This document shows positions 24,001 to 35,548 of a stretch of 64,000 bases of DNA, piece after piece. Made by a program: the position numbers and the translations under genes. This stretch comes from Ceratodon purpureus. Taxonomy: Eukaryota; Streptophyta; Bryopsida; Pseudoditrichales; Ditrichaceae. The stretch spans positions 58,464,221-58,528,220 of the forward strand of contig CM026426.1 in the NCBI GenBank assembly GCA_014871385.1. The letters are read 5' to 3'. Each line of letters opens with the position of its first letter. Positions within the stretch are counted from its first letter, which is position 1. Below the pieces are notes generated by a model that had not been told where the DNA came from, made no database searches, and was given only the letters and a program-made list of their open reading frames with translations.

Positions 24001-26062
24001 CAACGGCGGGACCTCATTCTACTCCACAACTATGTTGCAAAAACTGTTGCACTACTGGAGGTTCACTTTCCCCCACGGAGTCTGGCTACGAAATAAAATA
24101 CAGTCTATGCGGCAGAGAGGGGAGGTACTGGATATTAACCTCGTGACGATGACAAAGCTCCCCTCGGAGAAGGTTGAGCACTTTACCTCCATGTACGCGT
24201 ATGGGTTCGATTTCCGCGTAGATGACGAGGTGGGACCGAACTATAAAACCTATGACTCTGGAGTCGCGGCTATCATAACTCAGGAGTGCAGGTCCTCTTT
24301 AGCCGACCGCCGCCCTATAGAGGCAGATCTACAGTACGTGGGCGTCATCAAGGATATTGTGCGAGTAGAATATGGACACATACAGTGGACGACGCTGAAG
24401 TGCTCCTGGATGAGGCCAAACCTGGAGGGGACACGCACAATCAAGCGTGATGAGCACGGGTTCTGGCTGGTGAAATTTAACGCCAGGCAAAGCCCACCAG
24501 TAGAGCCTTACATTCTACCTGTCCATGCAAAGCAGGTATGCAATTTGTTAACATGATCTGTATGTACCTGTTCTCTGATGCTGGTAGGGCGCTTTTGCCG
24601 TAGGGAATCGTTTGCTCAGGTTGATAACCCAACAGCACGTCTGTCTATTTCCTCACCACCCGTGCCTATCGAGAGCCATGGTGCAGTAGATTCACACTAC
24701 TCTGCGAACACGAAGAGTGCAGAAGAGGTACAGATTATCTCGAGCTTACCTCCTGCTCTTCTAGTTCAGGATGTGGAATTCTGTATATGCGCTAGCCAAC
24801 CACAGGCAAAGGACATAAGTTTGCATGTGGAGGGCAAGAAGGACCAACATACCAGAAGTAACAGTGTTGATCGTGTAGGAGTTACGGATGGCGAACAGAC
24901 TGCTCCTTCAGTCCAAGATGTAGAGTTCCCATGCGGTCCCCAACCAGAGGCCATAGGCTTTAATTTGCAGGTGGAGGGCGAGAAGGACGAACACACTAGA
25001 AGTAACAGTGTCAGTGATGTACAAGTAACGGTTGGCCAACAGTCTGCTACTCCAGTCCCGGATTTAGAGTCCCCACGCGACAGCCATCCAAGGGCAGGAG
25101 GCGTGAGCTTGGAGGTGGAGGCTGACAACGAGCAAATTCCCCCTTCACCCTCGTGGAAGACCAACAACGCTGCTCACAGTAAATCATCGGCAGAACAATA
25201 GAAAAAGAAGGCCTTGCGCGAGAAGAGATTAAAAAACAAACAAAAGAAGAAAGGCGCTTCACACAAACCACTTCCGTCAACGTCTGAAGGCAACGATGTC
25301 GACAACCGGGGGTCTCAAATTGTAGCTCTCGATGTACCTGCGGATTCAGCAAGTCCTCAGGAACTCGCGAGGGTGCAATCCGGCGTTAACACAGAAGCAC
25401 TAGGTCCGTCAGGGCCTCCCATGCCGTCAGATGCTCCTGCTGCAGTCCAAGTTAAACCACGCCGCAAGCATAGGAAAACGAGGGCACATCCTCACTCTTC
25501 CATTGGAGGATCGACAAAATCTGCGTCCCCTCAGTGTGTTTCTGAACACACTAGAAAATCAGACGACATTGTCATAGGGGCCACGTGGAGTAGGGAAGGA
25601 GAAATTCCTTCATTTGAAGTGAACACACTAGCTGCACCAACCGGGGACTTTGCAGACCACATGAAGCAATATGCATTTGAGGAGGCAAGCAAGGAGTTTC
25701 TATGGCACGTGAACTGGAACCGCTAGTGCCCTGAGCTAAAGGCACGGTTCACCATGAGATTGAGGAAGGTCTACCCAGGCCCGTGGAAACCAAAAACAAT
25801 TCTCACTGCTGTCGGCGCAAATTTGAGGGAAAGACGATGCCGACTAAAGAAAAAATTTGAGACATGCAAGAATTGGAAGATTGTGCCAAGACCTAATGGC
25901 TCCAGAGTGTACTCGTTCCAAAAGATATACGGGCTCACAAAGCATGCAAAGATCAACCTCAAAGCCAAACTTTGCCGGAGTGCAGCAAAGAAAAGGATGA
26001 TGGAAGTGGGGTACTCTCACAAATGTGGGCCAAGTGGTCTTAAGGGCCTGAGCGACAGATTC
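21086..26062 (+). pseudogene. CACTA (En/Spm) TNP2-like transposase pseudogene with accessory-domain tail
   Basis: Exon 1 (21086-21313) starts MEEGIRRAAPDEAR and holds a CPC motif (IPCPCAIHC). A 119-bp intron joins in phase to 21433. The main exon has an acidic linker and the Transposase_21 core (LFHNSQHYSMG.., CPNNCHLF, CPTCRASR.., ADSRQWKYIN, ALITDGFNP, YACPVC-type region). Near a T7 run (22829-22835) the frame slips, followed by TAGs at 22907 and 22955 and YETVLFKLPYW. DUF4218-type sequence (LPLRHTLDTMHIEKN) spans about 23510-24073 with a TGA at 23881, then is truncated at HFPP and runs straight into DUF4216-type sequence. A donor after 24535 and acceptor before 24620 join in phase to a repeat-bearing tail (TAGs at 25199 and 25724) ending in a Transposase_24-like segment (AVGANLRERRCRLKKKFE). 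The final donor follows 26062. Not functional as read. Confidence 0.8.
24764..25195 (+). repeat. Tandem repeats of 48-49 residues in the TNP2 tail
   Basis: Three units start at 24764, 24911 and 25055, each with V(Q/P)D(V/L)E, a short Pro/Gln stretch, (S/N)L(H/Q/E)VE and a charged end; the first two also share HTRSNSV. Unit lengths of 147 and 144 bp keep the frame. Confidence 0.85.
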
Positions 26063-26739
26063 GTAAGTATATTTCCATGTCTGAAATCAATAGTTTTTTA
26101 CATATATTTTTTAGTGATGTATTCTATATATGCGCTTACAATAGACTGACTTTGAATTCATACACCGTCATCATTTTTTTTCTTTAAATTTTATTTTTCT
26201 TATTTATGTTTTCCTTCTTAAATTTCATTGTTTTTATAAGTTCCCTAGGTCTTTTTATATTTTTTTGTTTTTTTATAATATTTCCAATTTATTAATTTAT
26301 TTCTTATATTTCTTTATATTTTTAGGTTCCTTTATATTTTTAAGTTTCTTTTTATTTTTTTGATTTTTGATTTTTTCTATTTTTGTTTTTTTCTTATATT
26401 TGAGAATTTTTTTAAGTTTCTTTGTTTCTATAACAATAATCAGGTTCAAACTTGGATAAACTGTGTTTGTAAGCCGTGATAGTATTAATGAGAATTTAAT
26501 CTACTTTCATCCTTTTCGTCGTTGTTTCTGTAGTTGAAGTTGGGTAGTCTCTAAATTACTAAGTTTTCTCTGACTTTCCTATATTTGAACAGTGATAAGG
26601 TTAGGGGTTTACCAACATTGTTTGTAATCTGAATGAATTTGCAGATGAAATGTTGGACTCAATGCCCTGATTCATCATTGTTTTTGGTTGTGTCATAGAA
26701 ATTTTGTTGTTAGATGTTTTTCTTTTTAAAAAATTGTTT
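26063..26739. other. T-rich spacer between CACTA and gypsy remains
   Basis: About 26160-26440 is almost pure T/A with short TTTTTATATTT-type motifs. It could be an intron's polypyrimidine region or low-complexity decay. No gene or clear terminal repeat is seen. Confidence 0.5.
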
Positions 26740-28468
26740 CAGTGGCATGTTTCTTTGATTGGCCGGACCATCACCCGTACTACACTTGGGAGGAGGCTAA
26801 GGAGGCGTTTAAGTTTTGCTACAGAGAAGAAGACTCCGATGAGCAAGTGTACATGACGCTGCGGACTTTCAAACAAGGTTAAGGAGAGAAAGTCTAGGAT
26901 TATTACGACCGCTTCATGAAACTGGTTAAGTGTCTCCACACTAAGGTGGATGAAGGCTTTAAGTTGACGTATTTCAGAGCAAGACTGCTGGATTACTTGA
27001 AGGTGATGACCAGCAGTTCTACAGCCAACACCTTGATAGAACTAAAGGAGTTAGCACAACGCTGCGAGACTAATTGTACAGATGCTTGAAGGACGAACCT
27101 ATACTTTCGGTCTAAGAAGACAGAGCCAACCAACAGCCGGTCTACTACCACACTAGTCCAAACAGACAAAGCTGACACTACCAACCAAAGATTTTGCACA
27201 GCGTGCAAGAAATTTGGACATGAGGATGCATACTCCTTCTTCAATCCAGCCAACCTAAACAATAGACTTCCCCGACCAGAAGATAAACGGACGGTCGGAA
27301 TCAACGCAGTTTCCGCAGCAGCTTTGGACGATCTGTAAATAGCCAACCTTAAGGGTACCAGTACAGTGGCTCTAGCAGGAGCTATACTTGCTACCTTTGC
27401 ATGGGCCTGGATCATCAAATGCGCTATTTGTCCATTACGATTGAAGTTTCAGCAATTACTAGCCTCTGAAAAACAATGTACTCATACTATAGGTATCAAT
27501 AGTGTGGAGTTGCAGGAGCTAAACGATCCGAAGGTGGCAGTCACGCTAACTAGAGCAGCCAGGGTGAAGGCTGGTCTACCCTTAGAAGATAAAGAAGTGA
27601 ACGGGCTGGAACCAAGACAGCCTAAAACGCAGGCTAATTGGGAGAAGAAGGAGCGTGTTCGGAAGGAGTTCATTGCATTCATAGAAGAGATAACATGGAG
27701 AACGAGCTTGGTTGTCAAGCTGAGGAGGAAATGCAGAAGTCGGCCACGGTTGACTTGGAAGCCATTGCTCCTACAGGACCAATTTTGGATGGTGACTAGG
27801 TTGGTTTTCTCGACCCTGACTGATAGAGAACATCGCAAAGGAGGCACCTGCAGCAACCATTGAGGATCGTGCTTGACCTCAACCCCAAGCTTTAACAAAG
27901 GAAGTCAGCCGCTAGATTTTGGACATACCTATCACAGTGTTGCTAGCACAACTATGGTTGTGGCCCCTAACCTTTCAGAGTACTTGAAGGCTCAAGTATT
28001 TCCAGACGGTGCGAGCGAGCCGATTACGCGTGTAGGCTAGGTCGAGCCGCCTCAACTAGATGACCTTGCAGAGTCAACTGCGTCTGTCAACTCGGTCAAG
28101 CCGCTTGCACCGGCTGACCTTGCAGTGTCGATCGCCAACCATATTTCACCAGATTTATCGACTGATTCAAAGGTACAGCCTACAATAGTTGTGGAAGCTA
28201 TAGATATGGATCGGTGTCTTCCGATGATTTCTCTACAGGTGGAAAGTTTGCCCCTTATTGGCTCCGCATGACTGATCAGGCAGTTGTCGAGTTAGTTGGG
28301 TTAATTTGGAATATAAGAATTTGTATTCATGGTATTCCTTACAACATCAATCTCACTGTTATTTGCAAAAAGGAGGTAAATGAGGCTTACAATATGCTGT
28401 TGGGTCGACCGTGGCTGGTAGATGCTAAAGTGACTCATGATTGGGGTAACGAGTTGGTGACCGTTTGA
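26740..28468 (+). pseudogene. Ty3/gypsy gag and protease remains
   Basis: One frame from 26740 gives a retrotransposon gag segment (FFDWPDHHPYYTWEEAKEAF, then DYYDRFMKLVKCL and TLIELKELAQRC) and a zinc-knuckle-like CTACKKFGHEDAYS, in which the last Cys of CCHC is Ser. It is cut by TAA 26880, TAG 26895, TGA 27087 and TAA 27336. A linker ORF follows (27366-27863). At about 28214-28468 comes a retropepsin-like segment that ends with the usual NMLLGRPWLVDAKVTHDW signature, though I do not see the catalytic DTG/DSG. These are structural and polyprotein-processing parts of an LTR element. The element is dead. Confidence 0.65.
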
Positions 28469-29458
28469 GAGCCTGATGGAGTCAAGACCATTTCCATTAA
28501 CTAGGAAATGGGGTCATTACCAAAGTTGCCTGAAGTATTGGTTTACAACAACTTTGCCAAAGGACTAACGCACAAAGACAAAGACAACCATAATTTACAA
28601 TTCAATAACCTCGTACGAGCCGACTTTGGTAGAGACCCCTTCAACAGAGCCGACTTCGATGGAGCCGACTTTGAAAGAGTGGGCTTTGGATGAAACAACT
28701 ATGGACGAGCAGACTTAAGAGAAGCCAACTCTGGAAGCGCAAAACTCTGGGAGCCAACTCTGGACCAGCCAACTCTCGGCAAGTTTGTTCTAGACAAGTT
28801 CTGCATGACCATTGGATTGAGTATCAGGTACCGGTACATGCGTTAGGTGATGCTATTGAATTCAAGAAGCGACGGATAATTGTCAACAACAGCTTAAGGG
28901 AGCACATCTTTGCCGCAGAGCGGTCTTCACACTCACTAGCAAGCTCTTCCAGCTCTGGTCGACACTGCTGACGGTTGGTTCAGCATGGCCGACGGGTCCA
29001 TCCGCTAGAGTTTGTCTCAGCTACATCCAGGAAGCGACTTACGGAGCCAACCAGAGATGAGGAGATGAGGAGATGAGGAGATGAGGAGATGAGGAGATGA
29101 GAAGATGAGGAGATGAGGAGATGAGAAGATGAGGAGATGAGGAGATGAGGAGATGAGGAGATGAGGAGATGAGGAGATGAGGAGATGAGGAGATGAGGAG
29201 ATGAGGAGATGAGGAGATGAGGAGATGAGGAGATGAGGAGAGACAATGTCAAGCCGCCAGAGAATGTCCACGCCGTTCAAGACAGTGGAGTCTCATTTGA
29301 AGGAGGTAGTTCTCTAGGCTGCTTTTGCAAGCCGACTCCTCTGCAAAGCCGACAGCCATAGCCTTCTTCAGGAAGCTCTTAGGATAAGCATCAAAGCATC
29401 ACTACATCCAATTCCATAAACCTCGACGAAGTTTAAGGTGTTGATGGCAGACCTTTGA
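28469..29458. other. Degenerate region with short repeats, minisatellite and no clear gene
   Basis: 28600-28780 contains repeated GCCGACTT/GCCAACT-type motifs (weak GADF-like repeats on the plus strand). This is followed by an 8-bp minisatellite and then spacer with more GCCGAC motifs. No domain is recognised. Confidence 0.45.
29053..29242 (+). repeat. 8-bp minisatellite (GAGATGAG)n
   Basis: About 23-24 nearly perfect copies, with a few GAAGATGAG variants near 29100 and 29125. The period of 8 gives an 8-residue repeat in every frame, so open frames across it (ISSSPHLL on the minus strand) are artefacts. Confidence 0.95.
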
Positions 29459-30142
29459 GTGATGGCGAATGTCCTTGTCATGATACGCTCTATAGCACGG
29501 CAATTGGAGACAATCCGCCAGCAGACAAACCTTTGTGCTATGAAGCTCGGATCTCAAGTCCAGCAGCTGACTTCACAAGCCAAGTTAGCAGCCAAGGCTG
29601 AAGAGACGACTAGATTCCGGCCATCCGTCTGCCACTTGGAATTGAAGGAGAACCCAAGTGCTTGCCTTCACCAAGCTAACGGCCTGATGATGGAAAATCA
29701 ACATTCGACTTTGGAGTTAGCCACCAGCACCTTACCACCACATGACTTGAGCAATGCAGTTCAGGACTACGTGGAGATGCAGCTGCAAGATCTAGAGTCA
29801 ACCTTAAAAGCTTACAAAGCCGACTATGAGTGCCAGCAACGTAGTCTAACTATGATTGTGAACCGAAGCCCCGACTTTGCTCCAATGGCGGATGATGAGT
29901 TAAACACAGAGCTGACTTTTGCACAACTAACTTCTACACAGCCAACTGTCTCAAGTTTCACCACCACCGTTGGACTTAAGCGGCACCAATATCAAGCGTT
30001 AGAATCAGTAGTAACCAACTATGGCTTTGGATTTTTTGCTAGCATGAGTTTTCTTGCCAGACATTTTTTAGGTGTAGGCAGTTTTTGTCTTCCTCTAGGT
30101 CCTTCATATTATCCCCCGGTTCCACTGTCCCTCGCGTTCTGA
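29459..30142 (+). CDS. Coiled-coil ORF within gypsy remains, unknown
   Basis: An intact frame of 227 codons with helical, Gln/Leu-rich sequence (SIARQLETIRQQTNL.., LTSQAKLAAKAEETTR, YVEMQLQDLESTLKAYKADY) and a hydrophobic C-terminus (FGFFASMSFLARHFLGVGSF). The frame is longer and cleaner than its surroundings. It sits where the N-terminal half of reverse transcriptase would be expected, so it is either an additional ORF of the element or part of a separate insertion. No function assigned. Confidence 0.35.
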   Translation: MMANVLVMIRSIARQLETIRQQTNLCAMKLGSQVQQLTSQAKLAAKAEETTRFRPSVCHLELKENPSACLHQANGLMMENQHSTLELATSTLPPHDLSNAVQDYVEMQLQDLESTLKAYKADYECQQRSLTMIVNRSPDFAPMADDELNTELTFAQLTSTQPTVSSFTTTVGLKRHQYQALESVVTNYGFGFFASMSFLARHFLGVGSFCLPLGPSYYPPVPLSLAF

Positions 30143-30601
30143 GGACATAACTAATGGAAAAAGGGAATAATGTTAACCGGAGACCCAACCGGTCTCTCCC
30201 TTTAGCTCATCAAGTCCCCTCTCAGTTTTATCCTGGAAGTTCTTCAATAGTCATCCAATTCCTGCGGATGAACTTTGTTAGTCGACTTGGATGAACACTG
30301 TCACAACCGACTGGATGATTTCCTCCAATTTTCAAGGGGTTTAAGAGGCAAGTTTAGGGTTTCTTGTAATCATTCAACACTAGAGTTGGTAGAGTTAGAG
30401 AGGTGTGAGAGCTAGTAGGAGTTGTTATACTATGTTTTGGGGTTGTTTTGACTCATTTTATGCAGTTTTGGCCTCTTTTTCACTTGCATTTTGTATGTTT
30501 CTAGCCTTGTATTAGGGTATTGAGTACTTAGTTTAGATGGGTTTTGTTGGATTTTGATGGGTTTGTAAAGGCTAGGATATAGTGGTTAAATCCTCCCTTT
30601 A
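30143..30601 (+). other. Possible LTR-like segment
   Basis: A purine run (GGAAAAAGGG, 30154-30163) is followed by TGTTAACCGGAGACCC at 30170, which looks like a polypurine tract plus the 5' TG of an LTR. No second copy, primer-binding site or CA end was found, so the call is tentative. Confidence 0.25.
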
Positions 30602-30604
30602 CCA

Positions 30605-31515
30605 ATGAAGGACCACCTCACGTAATTTCGACAAATGTTCCATGCATGCCGAGGCAACGGGGTTAGTCTAAACGCTAATGATTGCATGTTTTTATTGTTT
30701 GCCGGGGTCATCCTAGGATATATTGTGTGCAAGTATGGGAAGATCTCTGACCTCGAGAAAATCAAGGACATTTTGGAAATCACACCACCTACAAACCGAA
30801 AGAGCGTAGAGCGACTTTTGGGACTGTCACAGTTCAACAGAATATACATAGAGAAGCTTGCTCTTATCACCGCCCCAATCACCGCTCTTAACCATGCTAA
30901 GTACAAATACCCACAGGATTGGACCCCTACAACCCAAGCCGTCAATGAAAAATCAAACTAGCATACGCTAATGCCCCAACACTGATTGCATCTGACTGGA
31001 CCAAGCCTTTTCATGTGCATACTGATGCTTCGAACATCGTAATGGGGGTTATGTTAGCCTTGAATCTAACTAGGAAATACGATCAACCCGTGGCATATGC
31101 TAATCGCTTATTAAATCAGGCTGAACGAAACTACTCCTCGATTGAAAGAAAAGCCTTGGCCATGATTTATGCCGTCAAGAAATTCCGTCATTATTTGTTA
31201 GGAAACGAATTTTGTTTCATGTTAGATCATCATAGCTTATCTTACCTGGTAAATCAGCCTCTGGTCCCAGGCCGTGTGGCTCGCTGGATATTGATCCTCC
31301 TTGAATATGACTTCGAAGTAGTCTACGCCCCAAGCGAACGGCACATAGTTGCAGATTATCTATCCAGGGATTCCAAGGCTACCGACGAAGGCATCGACCC
31401 CTTGTTTAATGAACCGTATATATAAGCAGCTAGCCTAGAAGTTGACATCTCCACCGATTGGCGTGGAGACATCATGCAATATTTAACCCAAGGCATTCAT
31501 TTAGTTATTTCTTTA
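30605..31515 (+). pseudogene. Ty3/gypsy reverse transcriptase C-terminus, RNase H and start of integrase region
   Basis: The frame gives the RT thumb/connection (FRQMFHACRGNGVSLN, ILGYIVCKYGKI, VERLLGLSQFNRIYIEKLA), then RNase H with its acidic residues (HVHTDASNIVMGV, SSIERKALAMIYAVKKFRHY, MLDHHSLSYLV) and VYAPSERHIVADYLSR. After this comes DWRGDIMQYL, typical of the run-in to integrase. A TAA at 30623 and a one-base loss near 30950 (in GAAAAATC) disrupt it. The N-terminal half of RT is missing. Integrase proper is not seen after about 31515. Confidence 0.8.
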
Positions 31516-33094
31516 GAGCACTATGGTAAGACTCAGTAGCATTGTTTGTATCTTGAATTGCATGAGGTAATCAAAGCAAAACAACTAGCCATAACTCTAT
31601 ATACAAATAAAAATTATGAATAAAATTCAAGATAAACATAAGACAAAAATGAAACAAAGTTTAACAAGGCTTTTCATATACAAATATAATTTGTGAAGAT
31701 GAAAGACGTACTATATATCTTGACATAGTGTCTTTCAAAATATTTCCTGATGGCTAGTCCGTCATACTCTTTAAATATTTTATTCATAGCGTTCATAGTA
31801 TGATAAATAAAACGCTCCTCTGTTTCTTTGTACCCAATGCTAAGGTAGACAGCCTACTGTATTTCCCAAATTCTACTTTACAAATTTGTCACCCTATGTT
31901 CTTTTATTACACTTTCCTTTCCAATTCTTCAAAATATGGATCGCATATAAATAAGTTTTTGCATCATTCCATACCCTCCTACAAAAACAATATTGTAATG
32001 TCATTTCCAACCAATGAAGCTTTGTTTCTTAAATGTAATTACATTAAATGCAACAAATTTTAAAAAAATAGCAATATGAGGATATAATTGCAATGGCTAT
32101 TTGATTAAAAAGGTATGCTATTGCTATTTTTTTCTTATATTGCATCATCTACAATGAAGCACGATGGTTTCCAACTTCACCATTCCATCTAGTATGCTCA
32201 GTATGGTGGTGAATAACCTCACTAATATGAGGATATAATTGCAATTGCCTCACAGCAAATCATGTTAAACATCTTTTTTTTTAAAACATTTATGCTTAAA
32301 ATCAAATCATTGATCTTCTTTTCCATAAGTACAATAAAAACGCAAAAATACAAGTAGTTGTTTCAATTTCAATTGTAAAATCATATGTGTATTTTTCCTT
32401 CAAAAAGGTACTAAATGGCAAACAAAAAAATGAAAAAATAAGATTACATACCATGTTTGAACAATAGATAAATTTAGCTATATGCATTTGAGCTCTTTTT
32501 TTGTTCTCTTTGTTATCTTTTTTGGCCAATTCAAATGAAGATTTGTTGTCTATGGTTTTCCCTTCAATAAGGTCGTTTATACTTTTCCACAAAATACAGG
32601 CCGTCAACAATATACAAATAGAGCAATCTCTGTTACCACGTCTTGTTCTTTGAGTCCATATCAGATCTTGGTAATGAATAGAATCTTAATTTAGATATTG
32701 AATATGTGGTACCTTCTTTATTTTGCCCATTGCTATTGTCTTACTTTAATAAGCCATCAAAGAAATTTGATCTTAATTGATACATCATCTCAACCAAAAA
32801 AGCAAAATGGTTATTAATTCTACAACATACTAAATTAATCCATACAATAAACCCTAAACATTCGCATTCATGGAAAATATAAAAAAATGAAGTATGACAA
32901 TAAAAAATGAAAAAAGAATTGAAAACAAAGAAACATAGAGAGAGGAAAAAATTAAACTAAATCATGCAAAGAAAAAACATCTTAAATACGTGAACCATAG
33001 CCTTATAATTTACTAGACCTAAATAGATAAAACTTAATTATTTCTACAAATACGACATGAAAACTAACCACAACAACCATGCAAAATCTGACGC

Positions 33095-33098
<4 letters not shown>

Positions 33099-33175
<77 letters not shown>
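33099..33175 (+). repeat. (TA)n microsatellite
   Basis: About 38 uninterrupted TA units. Ile/Tyr-repeat frames across it on both strands are artefacts. Confidence 0.97.
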
Positions 33176-33178
<3 letters not shown>

Positions 33179-33340
33179 AAGTTGTTTGGACATCTTCTAT
33201 GCTTGCTTAAATAAAAGAATAGAGAAGAAAGTGCAAAATATATGTAAAATGAATGTGCCACGGATCTCACAGAAACTTGGTGCAATCTAATATCTCAAGT
33301 AGAACAAATGCACTACAAAATAAAAAGAAAAAACTAAATA

Positions 33341-33725
33341 TACTTTTTTCAAATAATAAATCCAAGATTTAAATGAACTAAAAGGATTAATGTATAAAAT
33401 TCTGTTGACGAGGAACTCTAAGAGGGTTTTACCCCAAAAAATATGAAGGAAAATTGTTGTTGTCGTCATGTCTTTTGGTATTATTAATCTTATATGATCG
33501 TGAAAAGAAAGAAGAGATTGAAGTTGGAGTTGGAAACTTCAAACAATATTTCATATTTCATAGTGTAATATATTTTAATTTATATTCAAATTAAAAATTG
33601 GAGTTTGAACCAAAGGACATAATATATTATAATTTTAGTTGACGGTTGTGCATAGCATTGCGTAGTCTTAGTTTTTTTCAAATAAGAAATTCAAGTGTAA
33701 ATGAACTAGAAGGATTAATGTATAC
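33341..33725 (+). repeat. Pair of diverged direct repeats
   Basis: About 33343-33396 and 33672-33721 share TTTTTTCAAATAA.AAAT.CAAG and AAATGAACTA.AAGGATTAATGTATA. Spacing is about 330 bp. Possibly the ends of an old insertion or a local duplication. Confidence 0.6.
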
Positions 33726-35548
33726 ACCATTACCTTTAAATATAAAAACAAAGTTATTAGTGAAGAAGAAAACACTAAATCCTTACAAACATTTTATATA
33801 GTTTTTTCCTTAATATTAAATGAAAGCCTCTCATTCAAGGGCCCATATTGATTGAGATGAATGAGTACATTTCAAATTTGTTGATATATTCATCACCTTT
33901 AAGAAGTAAAGATTGTTTAGGGGAGGCGGTATGTTTAGGACACGTTTTTTATATCAAACCCTAACCTTATTTAAAATTTGGGCACCCAAATTTTTTTGAT
34001 TAAAAGTTTTGGCCGTGGTAAATATTGTGTAGCAAAATTAGGGGCACTTCAACTTAGGATGTGGACTCTGATGGCATCCATCCACTCGAAGGCGTGGTAA
34101 GTTCCAGCTTCGAGAATGTCCTGCCCTTCTTGATTTTTTGCAGAGCCATTTGCCAACTTATGGTAAGGTGCTCAATAATGGCTCAATTTTCAGCGTGGGA
34201 AATCTACAGTGAAATTAACAGTGCAAATAATTTTCATGCATTGGGAAACGAAGTGGAAAGTTGGAACAGGTGGAATCATCATTTTTGGATTCTTCTACAA
34301 TTAGTTATGAATTTTTGAAGTTGGATTCATAGGTGTTTCGAAAATGGTGCCTTAAAATGGCACCCTATAATGTTTGCCGTCATTACATAGTATTGTTGGG
34401 TGGGAAAGCTATTCTGAGGGAAGATTACTAGAGCTCCATTATTGGCACTGCTCCATTTTAGAGCATTCTACCATAATTAATTTAGTGGAAGCAGGTTTGT
34501 TGATGTGCTCGGTGGCCCACTCATTAGCTGCGGACGCCATCGCAATTGGCGGAACATAGTTTGTCTTCATCTTTAGCGCTCCTACACTCGAACCGGAACA
34601 TCTTAGCAATCAGTCGATTTAGTCCAGTGCCATCACCAATCGATGAGACATTCGTACGATCGATTTGCAAATCTTGACTAGCTCCTCTACCAGCTTTGAT
34701 TGGTGAGACATTAGTGAATGCATCTGTGAATTATGACGTACACTGGTCGGTAGTGAAGATGAATGAGTAGAGAGATTTGCATGTACGGCGAGAGGTGAGG
34801 TCATTGGAGCTGTAGGTCCTGGTCTTCGGGGAGTACGAAGCTTGTTGCGATGAGGCGGGAGATCGACATGCCCGAGATGGCGACGAATCAAGGGTACCCC
34901 AGTCAATTCGCAACGCAAGGCTGGTGAGCACTTCGTGTGGTAGATATATCAGTTACTGCTCACTTTGGACATTGGAGATGGATAGTTAAACATACTGGCT
35001 TGCAATGCACATGGAAATGGCTGTGTTGGAAAGCGGATATTAACTGTGCGTATAGTCTCTAATGATTTGAACAGAAGTCGCGAGTAAGGCGATTGAAGTA
35101 CTGGAAGTGCGTTATTTGATCAGCAGGAGCTTCGGGGATTACTTCGTGGAAGCGCGTCGTGGAGTGGAGAGGAGACGTTTAGTGGCGGTTTGGTCTCGGG
35201 AGGGAGTGCATTTGTTTTGGGAATGGAGCGGCTTTTGCCGAGAACGTATCGGGATAAGGAGATTGCTGAGATTGAGATTCAAAGCAATTGAGATGTGTAG
35301 TGGACTGTGAAGCATTGGTTTGATTGTAGTTTAGAGTGGTTGAATTTACGGACGACGTTGTGCACGCGGTCCGGTTGGGGTAGGGTAGGGCCGTAAACCT
35401 AATCCGTGGGGGGGAGAAGCTGGTTGCGTGAAGGATATTTATATCGAATTGGTGTTGCTGCTTTAGACGACATGGCGTTGAGTCTTTGTGCGCCTTCGAC
35501 ATCGCAGTGCTTGTTGTTCCCGACGTATGCGGTTAGTTTCGCGTCGGA

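Larger units (their letters stand above)
31516..35470. other. AT-rich gene-less region, then promoter side of the photolyase-domain gene
   Basis: 31.5-34.0 kb is strongly AT-rich. An AATATGAGGATATAATTGCAAT block occurs near 32073 and 32225. A (TA)n array and a direct repeat of about 55 bp are listed separately. 34.0-35.4 kb returns to normal composition with short frames only (for example 34061-34318) and no recognised domain. The last few hundred bases would hold the promoter and 5' UTR of the next gene. Confidence 0.55.

Noticed and set aside
28980-29280. ISSSPHLL-repeat proteins on the minus strand
   Set aside because: Artefact of the 8-bp minisatellite, which gives an 8-residue repeat in all frames.
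29459-30142. Envelope-like third ORF of an LTR retrotransposon
   Set aside because: There is a hydrophobic C-terminus but no signal peptide or other supporting feature, and its position before RT is wrong for such an ORF.
33057-33290. Ile-Tyr repeat proteins
   Set aside because: Artefact of the (TA)n array.
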